Shown: positions 48,801 to 60,291 of the stretch, in pieces
Position numbering within the stretch: position 1 is the stretch's first letter
Layout of the letters: each line of letters opens with the position of its first letter
Assembly: GCF_037392515.1 (NCBI RefSeq)
Contig: NC_090295.1
Location: 18,053,501-18,117,500, forward strand
From: Haliotis asinina
Taxonomy: Eukaryota > Mollusca > Gastropoda > Lepetellida > Haliotidae
Direction: 5' to 3'
Length of the DNA: 64,000 nucleotides
Notes under the pieces: generated by a model
Seen by the model: only the letters and a program-made list of their open reading frames with translations
The model's database searches: none
What the model was told of the DNA's origin: nothing
Program-made: the position numbers and the translations under genes

Positions 48801-51369
48801 ATTTGATCAAAAGACCCAAACAAAGCCCGGAACTGCCGGTCAATGAGTGGACGCTGGTCTTCGGACTGAGTCTGGCTGGGACTGCACATTGAGGCATTGA
48901 TCAGCTCTCTCATGAACACGATGCTGCACTTGACAAGTTCTTCTTGTCGACTGAAATTAACACCATCCGTTCAGATTGGGTGATACAAGCTGTAACAAAA
49001 CACTTCAAGCTCCGTTGTTGTGACCTGCAGTCAATCTTCTGCACGTTACAGTTATCAATTGTTGAAGTAAAGTAAAGCTGATTACAGCTGAAGTTTTTGT
49101 GGCTTTGGTTGTGACATTCAGCTCCAGATTTTCCTCAGTCTACACTTCTTTTCTCTCCCAAGTTTGCCTTTGAGGACATCATATTTTACATGTTTCACGT
49201 TGCAACAAAATTCTGAAATTTTATTATATCTTTTTTTGTTTGTTTGTTTGTTTTTTGCGGGTGGGGTTGTGTCGGCAATAAAATCAGAATGATGGGTCGA
49301 GCGATAGCACAGAAAATAAACATTCTGATGTAATGCAGACGTTCTGTGGTTTGCCTATATTCCTAAGTATGCATAGAGTGCGCGATGGCCATGAACTGTC
49401 CTAAATACACTGGCTGTTTCATCCTCCTTTACCATCACTTTATACATGAAAATGTTGCGTTGCTGAGCTCCAAGAATATGACAATATCAATGGACTCAAT
49501 AAGGAGAATTTGGATTTAATCATAGTGATAGTGATCTGTGCAGAAGACATCCAGGATAATAACCATCCTCTTTGTTATGAACATGGCAAAATGTATTTAA
49601 TGACAAATACAAGCAGGACCTATAAAAGCGCCCTGCATCACGCCTACTGTTTCCAAGAAATAATTCTAACAACTCATTGATAATGTTTTAACACAACAGA
49701 CTAGCTACCAATACTTGTGCGAATAACAGCATCAAGACATACCACCGTATAACTTTGGACTTTCGGAACTTTGAATTACAATTTTAGACTGAATCCGACG
49801 TTGTGGAATAATTACGACTACCTAACTTTTACATGAACATTACTATTGAAATCCTCCAACTCTAGGTGGGAAGAGGTTGCAGTTACTGTCTAGAGACTAC
49901 CAGTGTTTCCAAAACCTTTCACTGAAATCCATGGCAGCTGCCTTATGATCCGTGTTATTTGATTGGCTGTTGGACATCATTTGTGGAACGATTTTTACTA
50001 CTTTTCCCTGACCAGTTTCATTTTGTACACACTGTAAAAATCTTGGCAGAATCAAGATGTATATTTAGTCCATTTGTTTTGTTGTCCTTTATATTTTCCG
50101 CTTGAAGTTTTGACGTTTTGGGAATGATTGCCAGGAGGAAAGTAGGTCCAAGCAATAACTCACTGATAAGCAATGGTTAGCCAGGGATATATCGTTTCCT
50201 TATTATTTCTAATAATTACTAGTATAATGCTAAAGATGTCCATCACTTAGGCGATAATGAAGTTGATGATGAAAATTATGATAACTTCGGTCTCTTAGTG
50301 CTCACCCACCTGCCTGTGTATTGAATGTGTTTGGACAATGGTGCTGTTGATGACGATTATTTACCACCCTGTGCCACGATCACCCGACCCCTCCCTGTGC
50401 TTTGTTTTCCAAGTGCTCACCCACCTGCCTGTGTATTGAATGTGTTTGGGCAGTGATACTGTTGATGACGATTATTTACCACCCTGTGCCACGATCACCC
50501 GACCCCTCCCTGTGCTTTGTTTTCCAAGTACTCACCCACAAGCCTGTGTTTTGAATGTGTGTGGATCAGTGTTGTTAGGGGCTTGACCATTGGTTCTGTT
50601 GGTGACCAGCCAGAGAAAGTTGTTTACGTCCATGTTGCTGTGTCCAACACAGGCATACAGCCGCTGTAGGAAGGTCTGCTGACAGGTGGTCATTCCAGTG
50701 GACTGACCAGTTGCCATGGAGATGAGTGTCAAAACAACACAACCTATACGGCGATTGTAAAATTAAGAAAGTCATGTTGGTGCATTATGATTTGAAACAA
50801 ATGTTATACAAAATGATATTCACGTTGTAAGTGAAATCTCCTGTGGGACTACTGTTATGGTGGAAACTTCCGTTCTTCTGGGAAAACGTGTGAGATTATC
50901 GGCCTGGAGGCATCTCTATCGTTTTCATGCGCTTAGCACATTTTCTTGAAAACGCTTTACTGTTATACACAAACTATAGATACACTAACTGATAGTGATC
51001 ATGATAATGAATGTGATGTTAAAATGTGAAAGACCATCAACAGGGTTAAATTATGGTATATTGCGCTTTCTTAAATTTCCGATTCCTTTGCTCCAAAGTG
51101 GAAAATATATATTTATGTACAAATATGTGTGAATATATTATCCCCGTGTGTTAAATAGACATTCTCAGAGTAAATAGATGTAAGATTTAAAGTCATTCAC
51201 ATGTGGAATATACCGGCATTCACACGTGAATAACAACAGTGCACCGGAAAGTTTTTCTAAAGTGTTTGAAATGTCCTCGTTACGATGACAACAATCGGCC
51301 ACAATATTCACAGAAAAAGCAAGTGGGAAAGGTCAAGCAGTTCTCACCGGTTATTAGTTTGGCCAACAT
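42869..51369 (-). CDS. Gene 3 of array: secreted, probably GPI-anchored Cys-rich three-module protein (362 aa)
   Basis: Function unknown. Exons: 51348-51369, 50536-50743, 48790-48950, 48144-48285, 45628-45764, 44478-44625 and 42869-43139 (22, 208, 161, 142, 137, 148 and 271 nt), phases 1,2,1,2,1,2, continuous frame. Exons 1, 2 and 5 have exactly the lengths found in gene 4. The signal peptide MLAKLITGCVVLTLISMATG spans intron 1. Exon 3 is 15 nt longer than in gene 4. Sequons NRT, NAS and NST. The last exon reads IRVDHVGCDLDAWGRKKH, keeps the Cys set, and ends in a PGGGATSA stretch with the hydrophobic tail MATLPFVLIAAIF, a good GPI-attachment signal. Intron 4 contains a Tc1-like transposon. 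Intron 2 has two partial copies of the end of exon 2. Confidence 0.9.
43225..43533 (+). mobile_element. SINE-A copy split by about 140 bp of other sequence
   Basis: Head cgggtagtttagtagttaaa to about 43270. The rest resumes at about 43411 (ctcgtcacggtgaaggcacg) and runs to the CACT tail at 43533. Intron 6 of gene 3. Confidence 0.7.
44305..44407 (-). mobile_element. SINE-A copy with internal deletion
   Basis: gccgcgtttagcaatatt joins directly to gtacccgtgtggggaattga; the central part is missing. Confidence 0.75.
44658..44857. mobile_element. SINE-A copy (minus) fused to an inverted 3' piece
   Basis: A reverse copy occupies 44658-44790 (tttacgccgctgtcagcagt, ggggaatcgaacccgggtct). From 44791 a forward piece (ccaccgtgatattgctggaa plus tail) follows. 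Just upstream of the exon 6 acceptor side of gene 3. Confidence 0.75.
46019..46215 (-). mobile_element. SINE-B copy, diverged
   Basis: Contains aatattccagctatatggcg, accggacaatccagtggtca and cctaatcccatttgccgcct. Intron 4 of gene 3. Confidence 0.8.
46593..47882 (+). mobile_element. Tc1/mariner-like DNA transposon with recognisable ends
   Basis: About 1.29 kb, flanked by TA. The left end tactctcccccaaaagaaac and the right end (reversed, ataccccc..aaaagaaacgc) are inverted repeats of about 25-30 bp. The transposase starts at the ATG at 46920 (MPRLSKFNRHIATGILEAGH), with a helix-turn-helix, GRPRATT and QDRYIRV. After a frame change near 47220 come RRPYFGPVL and FSDESRFLL (catalytic Asp), then MMWGRITCRSRSD and FQQDNATH (second Asp). 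At least one frame change and two stops, so inactive. TATA-like ggtataaaagg lies at about 46854-46864. It lies antisense in intron 4 of gene 3. Confidence 0.9.
48335..48440. repeat. Short tandem repeat with tttgcagaaatacttct units
   Basis: Four or five imperfect units of about 25 bp in intron 3 of gene 3, just before exon 4. Each carries a ctgcag/tgcag word. Confidence 0.7.
50298..50575. repeat. 115-bp tandem duplication including the end of exon 2 (gene 3)
   Basis: Copies start at 50298 and 50413, and a third partial one at 50528 overlaps the true end of exon 2. Each copy carries the last part of exon 2 and its donor region (gctcacccacctgcctgtgt against ctcacccacaagcctgtgtt). Confidence 0.92.
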
Positions 51370-51422
51370 CTTGGTGTATCCTGGGTGTGTGGGTGTCCCT
51401 AACCCGTGTGAAAACACTGATC

Positions 51423-51431
51423 AAAAATATA
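51423..51431 (-). promoter_or_regulatory. TATA box of gene 3
   Basis: Minus-strand tatattttt about 54-62 nt upstream of the gene 3 ATG. A tgacgtca word, a CRE match, lies at about 51477-51484. Confidence 0.5.
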
Positions 51432-51838
51432 GCGATACTTTCATTTAAAGATTTAAACATGTTATCCCACAGCCTGTGACGTCACTGAATGAAAACGGAC
51501 GCATCCAATCAGGGAAGTGCATAGCACACCGTCACTAATACTTCGTGCGGATCGTGAGAGAGTGTTGACAGGTGATGGATGTAATTGATTACTTCTGGGT
51601 GCTGTAGATCACTTCGGGCATGGCGCCACTTTGTAGTGATAAGATCTGCACATGATAAGTACTTGCGTAACATTGCTGATTTTATAAACCACACTAATAC
51701 ATTTACTTTACATGAACGTTATATGAAATATATTTTCAGACAATACTGAGGGCATCGAACCTTTCAGTCATATAATACAATGCACTTTACTATATCATAC
51801 TCTGCCTTCAAACATAGGGGACATTATAAGGAGTGAAT

Positions 51839-52012
51839 GTAAGAGTATAGTCTTACGGTGCTTTTAGCAATATTCCAGCAATATCACGGCAGAGGACACC
51901 AGAAATTGGCTTCACACATTGTACCCATGTACCCATTTACCCATGTACTAATGTGGAAAATCGAACACGGGTATTCGGCGAGACGAGCGGCCACGTTAAC
52001 CATTAGACCACA
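51839..52012 (-). mobile_element. SINE-A copy with small internal repeat
   Basis: Contains cttttagcaatattccagca and aatatcacggcagaggacac. The word tacccatgt is tandemly repeated inside. Confidence 0.85.
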
Positions 52013-52263
52013 TTATAAGAAAGATTTACTATTTCTGTATATTAACCATTCTCGTATTATACTTCCTGCATATTCTTATTTACACATGCAACTGAGACCA
52101 TTCAATCTCAAAAATGGCATAAATTTCATAAATTTGAAAAACAAAAACAAAAACAAAAATAAGCAAGCGAAGAAGAATCTGATAGGGCATTATATGAAAA
52201 CGGCAATATGCTAGATTTGCTTTAATTTTCCATGTCAGTCAATTTGGACCTATGCATAAAATG

Positions 52264-52316
52264 AAAAAGAGAATAAGAAAAGAGAATAAGAAAAGAGAAT
52301 AAGAAAAGAGAATAAG
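52264..52316. repeat. Short tandem repeat (gaataagaaaa)n
   Basis: Four to five units of about 13 bp, A-rich. Confidence 0.9.
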
Positions 52317-52732
52317 TTCGTACTCTAGATTTTATATGTATAAACAGTATACGAACAAACAGTTTAATCATTTCCGTTGTTTAACAAATTTAATTATATT
52401 TAACACTTTTCCATATAACCTTTTTTCTGACACGGCAATCTCGCAATATAACGATGTATAATGTATTTCAAATTCGTTATTTCGTGGTGTTTTGGTAAAG
52501 CGATATCGCCTACAGGTTACGAATGTACATGGAACGACACTCCTTGTTGTAGCCTGGGGATTCTGCTTCATGTGGTCTCAAACTTTCTCACGATACCGTC
52601 TGGTTGTAAGCTATATATAGGGAATCATATCATCCTGGTCGAAGAGAGCTTGGCTTGTCTGTAAAGATGATGGACATGGAATTACTGGAGAACCAGCTTG
52701 TGGATTTCATTTTGGAAGAAATAGTAGTTTAA

Positions 52733-52941
52733 TACAGTACTCAACAATATTCCAGCAATATGATGATGATCTTTAAATATTCCAGTCTGGACCAACCAAT
52801 CCATTGATCAACATAATGAGCATCGTTCAGCTGAGATAAATCAAAATCATGTGTCAATCAAGTCAGCGGGCCTGACCACTGGACCCCGTTAGTCGCATTG
52901 TACGACAAGCATTGGTACCTGAAGGCCAGTTCAAACCCGGT
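52733..52941 (-). mobile_element. SINE-B copy, diverged
   Basis: Contains caatattccagcaatatgat, tccagtctggaccaaccaat and tgaccactggaccccgttag. Confidence 0.75.
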
Positions 52942-53734
52942 ATATATTCTTGTCCATGAAACAGCCATACACCGTGTGTGACCAACTCTGACTGAGTAAA
53001 AGCTGTGTATCCCTCATATTCGGTCACCATTTTGTGGATCTGCAGTATATACGCGTTTCTCTTCACCATCGACTCTTTGATGTCTGGCTGCAGTTCTTAT
53101 ATTCTTCTTTCCATTATCAACCAAGAGCGAAGTAAGCCATTGTTTTCGTGTAAGGCCGATTGTTTGCAAGGGTTCGTTGTATTACGGGCTTGACCAGCTT
53201 TTTCAACAACAATCAGGTGTAAACCAGGGCTTTTTTATTATGGTAGCTACGACCCTTCCAACTTTTTGTAAATATGGGAACATATGAAGATTTCAGTTCT
53301 TCAAAGCGATTCTATCAAGACTAAAATGCAACGTCACTTCCAGCGATATGATTTTATTCTGCAGGAGATCTTTTCAGAGCCATCTTTAGCATGGAACAAT
53401 GGGAATTCTGTAAACACCTTTGGCGCCTTTAAACCGTCCCTAACTGCGTAACTCCTTCCATATATTGTATTAAATGCGTTAATGAAGAGATTTTAGAAGA
53501 TAATCGAAATTGCAATGTCAGTTCCTAGTTTATGGAACCTTCCTCATCCGAAGAATACAACGATAGCTGATTGGTATTGGTACATTTACAAGTAAATATT
53601 ATCAGCAAAATGTCGTTATCGGGGCTTAAGACCCAGTTCGAATCTCCATATTTTGACAAAGTGTGACCTCCGGAAAGAATCAGGTTTAGTTAGTCTTCAC
53701 ACATGGTCATGTGGAATCGTTTGATGTGGTTCGC

Positions 53735-53865
53735 TCACTTGGAATGTATGTCATCGCATACAATTTGTCTAGATCGCTGTTGATGATCATAATCACTTGA
53801 TTTTCCGGTCTAGAGTCGAATATTTACAATGCTGGAATATTGCTTGGAGCAATGAGTTCAGGTTA
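53735..53865 (+). mobile_element. SINE-B 3' fragment, decayed
   Basis: Contains tctagatcgctgttgatgat and aatgctggaatattgcttgg. Confidence 0.55.
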
Positions 53866-53869
53866 GTTT

Positions 53870-53950
53870 CAGAACGCTTCTAGTAGTATTGGATCTACAT
53901 CACAGAGGGTGACACCAGAAACGGGCTTCACACGTTGTATCCATGTCGAC
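53870..53950 (-). mobile_element. SINE-A fragment
   Basis: Contains ggtgacaccagaaacgggct and tcacacgttgtatccatg. Confidence 0.55.
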
Positions 53951-54603
53951 ATGACTAGTGTTTAACAACAAACAAAAACAACACACAAACAAAACTAATA
54001 CGGTGTCCAGGTGCGATTTTGCATGAACATGTGTAAAACGCAGCACGTCCATAAACCGATGAATGAGGGTGACGTGAAAGTGGATATAAAATAGGCAGGT
54101 CATCTTACGAAAAATTGCAAAGTTGATTTAGAAATCCCATATAAATCTTTAATAATCCATTCATTTAACTGCAGCAAAAGGTTCGCCCTCTGTCTTTCAA
54201 CATTCACTCCATATTGCTCGTAAGAATTAAATATGTTGAAAACAGGCTTTGTTACGTGTTGGTGTTCCTGATGAGGTATTGTAGATGAATTATTTACAGC
54301 AATGTTTGGCAAACAGTATCCTTTTTCATGCTTGCATCGGAATTCTTAGCTGACTGAAGAACAGTGGTGTTCTCAATGATAAGCCGGAGAATGCTTGGGG
54401 CTCGGACCCAGACCTAACGTGATATCCACAACGTGAATGCCCTAAGGTCATTGCGGGTTGAAGTGTGAAGAGAATGTGTGACACATCACCTGGTCAGTCC
54501 AGGCTGACACTGATGGCCACACGCCCATAATCTGTCTCCGTCCCTTGAAACAGGAAGTCAATACTTGCAGTCCTTCACTGGTGGGATGCTTCGCTTCCTA
54601 CAG

Positions 54604-54779
54604 CGAGTGAGTGAGTGAGTGAGTGAGTGTGGTTTTATGCCGCTTTTAGCAATATTCCAGCAATATCACAGCCGGGGACACCAGAAATGGGCTTCATACA
54701 TTGTACACATGTGCAGAATCGAACCCTGGTCTTCGGCGTAACAAGCAATCGATTTATCAACTTACCTACATCACTGCCC
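54604..54779 (-). mobile_element. SINE-A copy, full length
   Basis: Tail (gtga)n, gccgcttttagcaatattcc, gggacaccagaaatgggctt and the B-box complement gaatcgaaccc. Confidence 0.9.
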
Positions 54780-55192
54780 CACACCACGTGTGTCACAAAC
54801 ACACACAAAAGGAAGTGCTCTTAACATCAAGAACATTCTTTACATTTCTTATTGATACAAGCGTCATAAACTTACGGATGGAGTGTACTATGACACCAAG
54901 TACATACGAATATTCAGTTGATACTGTAAGCATGTCAGACAGTAGTCACCGTTTAACATGATCTGCTGCATAAGCGGTTGTTGAGTTGAGCAGACATTAA
55001 CATTCAGATTTTTTCTCAGTGTATTTTTCATATGTGAGGCATGTCTGATCATCCCTGGCATTCCACCAAGGTTACTTCAGCCCCTTTGCAAGTATTCAGT
55101 ATGAGGTAATTCAACCTCAAACGCATTGTGATGATTAATAATAGTGATGTTAATCTATTTCCACAGCGCCGAGCTAGGATACTCACAGGCAT

Positions 55193-55412
55193 GTACGTAC
55201 GTATGTACGTACGTATGTACGTATGTACGTACGTACGTACGCATGTATGTATGTATGTATGTATGTATGTATGTATGTATGTATGTATGTGTGTGTGTAT
55301 GTATGTATGTATGTATGTGGTTATGTATGTGTGTGTGCGTGCGTGCGTGCGTGCGTGTGTGTTTGTCTGTCTGTCTATGTGTCTCTGTGTGTGTCTCTAT
55401 GTATGTATGTTT
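55193..55412. repeat. Microsatellite (GTAC/GTAT)n-(GTGC)n-(GTCT)n
   Basis: Long compound tetranucleotide repeat. It produces spurious frames rich in Met, Tyr, Val and Cys. Confidence 0.95.
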
Positions 55413-55493
55413 TTTGCTGACAAACTTGTGAGATCCATATTGATGATATTACGGATTTCCCTCTGACTTGAGTAAGTTAGAAGGGCGTATATT

Positions 55494-55564
55494 TTGAGTG
55501 AGTGAGTGAGTGGGTGTGTGGGTGGATGTGTGGGTGAGTGAGTGAGTGAGTGAGTGAGTGAGTG
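55494..55564. repeat. (GTGA)n microsatellite
   Basis: Same motif as the SINE tail in reverse orientation; no SINE body is attached. Confidence 0.9.
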
Positions 55565-55825
55565 TAATTTCAGTCATATCAGGACATGTCAGCTGAGTGT
55601 AAAGCCAAAAGTGGAATATGGGTTTTGACCTGTTCGTAAATCATTATTATCAAGGCAAACTACTTTTGAAGTCAACTCAGCAGTGCGACATGTGGGGTTA
55701 AAAAGACAGCAGCATTCTTTTCCCCTTAGGTAGAGATGGTCACAAAAGATCCAAACATTTTTTTGTGTCAGCCGATTTTCTGACACGTATAAAATTCACA
55801 ATTCGTTTATGAACAAAATATTCTT

Positions 55826-55831
55826 TTTATT
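55826..55831 (-). terminator. Candidate poly(A) signal of gene 4
   Basis: Minus-strand AATAAA about 320 nt after the gene 4 stop. Confidence 0.4.
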
Positions 55832-56146
55832 CAAAAATAGCTCAACACTAACGAAACCATATTTACATGTATTGCATATGCGCGGCATCAATTCAAACAG
55901 GATTTGGTTATGCACAAGAATATTTCATTTTCCTCGATTTACGAAAACAACTGAAGCCTTTGGGGAGCAATGAGACATGAACCTATGTACAGCAATGGGT
56001 AGACGATCCTGGATAGCGGTAAAATATTATGATAAAACCGAATAAAGGGAGAATTAAATTCTTCATGGCCGTCATACTCCACTTGTCTATCAACGATGAT
56101 CAACTTCATCAGATTTCGGGCCAGATCTGGTGGATTTTCTTGAAAT

Positions 56147-59100
56147 TTACTCGGCTGAGAAAATGGCGGCCATGACCAAGATGGCGAGGGTCGACCACGT
56201 GACCATTACGACTCCAGCGCTTGCGTACCGTTCACGTTCGTCGAGGTGGAAGTTCATTGGGTTGCAGAGTCTTTGGTACAGCTGCGGGTGGGTCTGCATG
56301 CAGAGACTAGGGAGGATCTTACACTCTAATTCGTTCCTCAGTCCAATGACGGCTTTGTCACATCTGTCGTGCTGACGGCGGGCCCAGGCTCCCAACTCAC
56401 AATCAACCTGCTGGAGACGAACGCTGGAAAGGAGAAAGTATATTGTTAGTTTCTTCATCCACGGACCTAGCAACTGATGACTATCAAATGATGAGGTTTC
56501 ACGAGAATGCCCATCAATACGATTGACCATAGTTCGTAACTTTTGTAACGTTGATACTTAAACTGTTGCACGAAGAGAAGGATCTATAACATCATATCAA
56601 AATAAAATTTCCTTGCTTTACGACAAAGTCATTCTATTTCACTGTATCTGAATTTACAAATGGGTCGTGTTTGGATTCAGTACAGCTGACGGATGTCTGT
56701 CTACAGGCAAGGTTGCGTTATATTCCCTGCCCTTGTAATATTAAAATTGGGGCATGATAAATTGTTTTCAAGCCATGAAAAAGATAATTTGTTCGAATGA
56801 ATATTTTAGATATATAACACCGTGTCAGACAAATATAGGCGCAAAGCCCGATATTACGTGTTTAGAGACCTTTAAAAGGAAATCCAAGAGCGCTGAAATA
56901 TTGCTGACAAGCCTAAGAACATAATCGTTCTGGTTGTGGGAGTCGAGCTGACGATCATAGCATTAAGGAAGGCGTGAGGTGCACAAGTCTGCACAAAGAA
57001 TTGTGACCTCTTGGAAGACTTTATTCCCAGTTTAGTTCAAGGTTACGGCTCCTAGCGCTATATAATTAAAAAATGTAAACCTATAGACGGGGACGCACCT
57101 GCAGGTCTGCAACTTGAACTGCTGCTCTGCCATGGTCTGTTGCAGGAGTAGCTTCATGTTCTGCATCTTCATGTTCCCGTCCTGGAGGCACATCTTCACC
57201 TCGGGGGTGGGGCTGGTGAAGCACCCAATACCGGCCAGGTAAACTGAAAGGGAACGTATCGTTGAATAATCCAGAAAAAGGACAATATTTAAAGACCATT
57301 TTGAGGGATATGATCTCAACTACGCTTCATGAAAAGCAGCGTACACCGTCCTTTCAGCAAAATGATTGCCATTGTTTTATCCAAGAAGACAGAGACCATT
57401 GTCGGCATTTATCAGTTATTGCCATATAAATTTATCCCATACTTGTTTAATTAAATTTACCAGATCTTTTGAATTTAGATCCACGTACAGTGAAAGCTGT
57501 CTAAAACGGCACTCATTGGGACTGAAGAAATAATCCGGTATAGAGCAAGTGAACGACTGTAGAGCTGATGGTAAACGTACAAGCCATGGATGGGGCTGAG
57601 ATTTTATCCCGCTGTTGACAACTTGCCGGATTGGACAAGTGCCGGTTTTGACAGCTTCTACTGTATGTTAAATTTTGTTTCATATATAACTGTTTTTCTG
57701 TTACAGTGAGTAATGAATCGAAAGAGATGAAATTAATGTTACCTCTTGGTGCCTGGCAGAGAGTCTCAATTCCCTTCTCCATTGACAGGATGTCCATTCC
57801 TATTCTGTAGAAGACGGTAGCGGCATCAGGACACATCTGGGACTTCTGACGAATGCACTGCATCAGCATCTGTCGGTTGCTGTGAGATAAAGGTCAAGGT
57901 GAACGTTTGCCATGGTAATTTGACAACTGTTTTTTTTAACGTCCAAATTAATAAAATCATACTTTTTGTCAGGAAGACAAAGTTAAAAAAGAAAACATTC
58001 AGGACGAAACTTAATACTTAGCACGAAGTGGCTAGAGAATTTCTCCTCGGAATAAAATGAATTTAATACGTTTTGGAACATCATGTGGTGTATTGAAAAA
58101 CACATTCCTACCTAATCCAGCCAACATGTGCAATGATATTGATATTGTACATACTTGCAAAATTTGAAGACTTGCTCTTCATTTGTGCCAATGACTGCTC
58201 CCTGTCCCCATGCTCCGTCAATGAAGGTCCTGGGGTCAAGGTTATTGTAACTGAAGCACTGACGGAGTTCATCCAGAAGGGTGTATCTGCAGGCTGAAAT
58301 AGATGACATTTTTTACCCTATAATTTTATTTTTCAAATGAACATTAGTTTATTCGTGTATATTTTTGATATAATGAAATGTTCTATTTTCATGTTCAATC
58401 GAGGGTAATAAAATATTTGTTTCTAGAATAAGCTAATGAACACGGTTCTACGGTTGGCTTTGGAATATCAAGAGAATCAAATATTTGCAGTTGCTCTTCA
58501 TTGTAATCACGGATTTATTTCAATTACTGACGTTTGTAAAAACAGGTTGTTTCAACAATAAAGGTATTTATTTCCAATCGATTCTGCCTTTAGCAGTGAT
58601 TATTTTTGTGAATGTATCAAGGGTTTTGTCGTTCTTATTAATGATGATGGAAAGTATTTTTGAAATACTCACGATGGGCACAAACCCTGTCGTATTCCCC
58701 AAATATATTCTTAGCCTTGAGCATCAGTTGTTGTTTATCCAAGGCGTTAATACAGAGGGAACTGTTGACCAGTCTTGACGAAACCAACTGACCACACTGG
58801 TCAATCTGTAGACGGAGGCTGCGGGTAAAGAATATTGTTTCTTGAGTGAGTGTTTGGTAAGGAATGATGCACTGGCAATATGTGAGGCATATTGCCGCAG
58901 GAAAGGAAATTCGAACTCGGATCCTCTGCGTGACGAGCGAGCACGTTAACGTCTACGCTACCTATCACCCTCGTCTTTCACCGTCATACCTAGATTGTCT
59001 CCCATTGCATGACTGCATATTTCGGCCTTATCAGAGTGATTGGCTTCTGGAATAAGAATCCGTTATATGGAACGAGGATAATGGAGTTTGGGATATGCAG

Positions 59101-60229
59101 CATGGCAGGTGTAACCAATTCGTGGGTTCCTATCAGTCGAAACGGGTAAGACAGAATCATGGTGTTGACAATTTAAGTATGGGAGAATTTTGTTCATGTT
59201 TCCCAGCACATAAATATGACCAACGGTTCGTATTTACAATGGGCATTAACACTTGACACCGACTTTTTATGATTTCTTGTTTGGACAAACATACTGGAAG
59301 TTCCTTGAGCATTGAAACATGCGCAGGTTCTCACAGCGTGAGTGAGTATGGTTTTAGACCGCTTTTAGCAATATTCCAGCGATATCACGGCGAGGAACAC
59401 CAGGCATGGGAATCGAACACGGGTCTTCGGCGTAACGAGCAAACGTTTTAACCACCAGGCTAACCCACAGCCCAAAATAGAAGTAAGACCTAAGGTCAAA
59501 GCACACATACTTGCAGGCTCGGAGCTGGAACTGTTGGATTCCTTCCGGTGGCATCTGGCCTGTGGTGCCATTGCTGGTGACGTAGGTCAGGTGGTTGAAG
59601 TTGATGGACCCGTTCTGGACACAACTCATCGCGCTGGCCAAGAAGGTTCTCTGACACTGGGTGGCCTGTTGGTTTTGTTGGCCCCAGACTTGTGACGTCA
59701 TGGCCAGAAGAACCACGGCTGGAAATGTAACGGGGAATTAGTGAGAAAATAGATGGGAGCGAATATTGTGTCTGTCTGGTAAAAGTGAGTGGACGAGTGT
59801 TGTTGTTTATATACATTCAAGAAGTATGATAATAAAGATGGTTTTCATAAATAGAATTATGAGTGGACTGGTATGTCGTTGCATCGTATTTAACAAGTAT
59901 TAAAAAGAAAAAAGCAGCTTTGGGGCACTTAACCCGTCTAACATAGCTTTCATTTGATGCATTCATTTTAAAACGGAGATAACATTTTTGCAGAATGTCT
60001 AGCTATTTTAAGAAATACATCATACTAGAATGATCTAGAATATGAAATTAATGTACCGTTAGTGAAATGTGTTTGATACTGTATGACATTGATATAAATA
60101 TAACGTGTAACCTTAAAAGACTGTTTTGTTAAAGACATTTAACTTGTTTGTCAACTTAACACATACTAGCAGACGAATAAGACCTTAAGTGTGTCAAATT
60201 CACTCACCAACTGCGAATCTGTAATCCAT
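56147..60229 (-). CDS. Gene 4 of array: secreted, probably GPI-anchored Cys-rich three-module protein (357 aa)
   Basis: Function unknown. The most compact member. Exons: 60208-60229, 59511-59718, 58673-58818, 58155-58293, 57743-57879, 57099-57243 and 56147-56423 (22, 208, 146, 139, 137, 145 and 277 nt), phases 1,2,1,2,1,2, continuous frame. The signal peptide MDYRFAVAVVLLAMTSQVWG spans intron 1. Cys spacings by exon are C-x10-C-x35-C, C-x13-C-x23-C, C-x10-C-x32-C, C-x7-C-x24-C and C-x10-C-x28-C. The last exon has five Cys. Sequons NGS, NGT and NSS. Exon 6 has a Met/Gln-rich helical stretch (MKMQNMKLLLQQTMAEQQ). After the last Cys come an acidic/basic linker, a YASAG site and the tail VVMVTWSTLAILVMAAIF, fitting GPI attachment. 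SINE-A copies sit in introns 1-2 close to exons 2 and 3. Confidence 0.92.
58842..58966 (-). mobile_element. SINE-A copy, decayed
   Basis: Contains ttgagtgagtgtttggtaag, gcgtgacgagcgagcacgtt and a weak B box. It starts 24 nt from exon 3 of gene 4, on its acceptor side. Confidence 0.7.
59336..59468 (-). mobile_element. SINE-A copy
   Basis: Contains gtgagtgagtatggttttag, gcaatattccagcgatatca and gtcttcggcgtaacgagcaa. It lies 42 nt from the donor of exon 2 of gene 4. Confidence 0.88.
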
Positions 60230-60291
60230 TTTACTGTTGTTGTACAAGAGACCACGAAACTGGAATGGTCATGTTCAGGTCAAAGTGTAGC

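Larger units (their letters stand above)
51432..55825. other. Spacer between gene 3 and gene 4
   Basis: No supported gene. SINE copies and microsatellites are listed separately. The stretches 52020-52250, 52330-52730, 52950-53620 and 53960-54600 show nothing further. Confidence 0.6.

Noticed and set aside
55128-55466. Cys/Tyr/Val-rich frames that resemble a small secreted peptide
   Set aside because: They come entirely from the GTAT/GTGC microsatellite.
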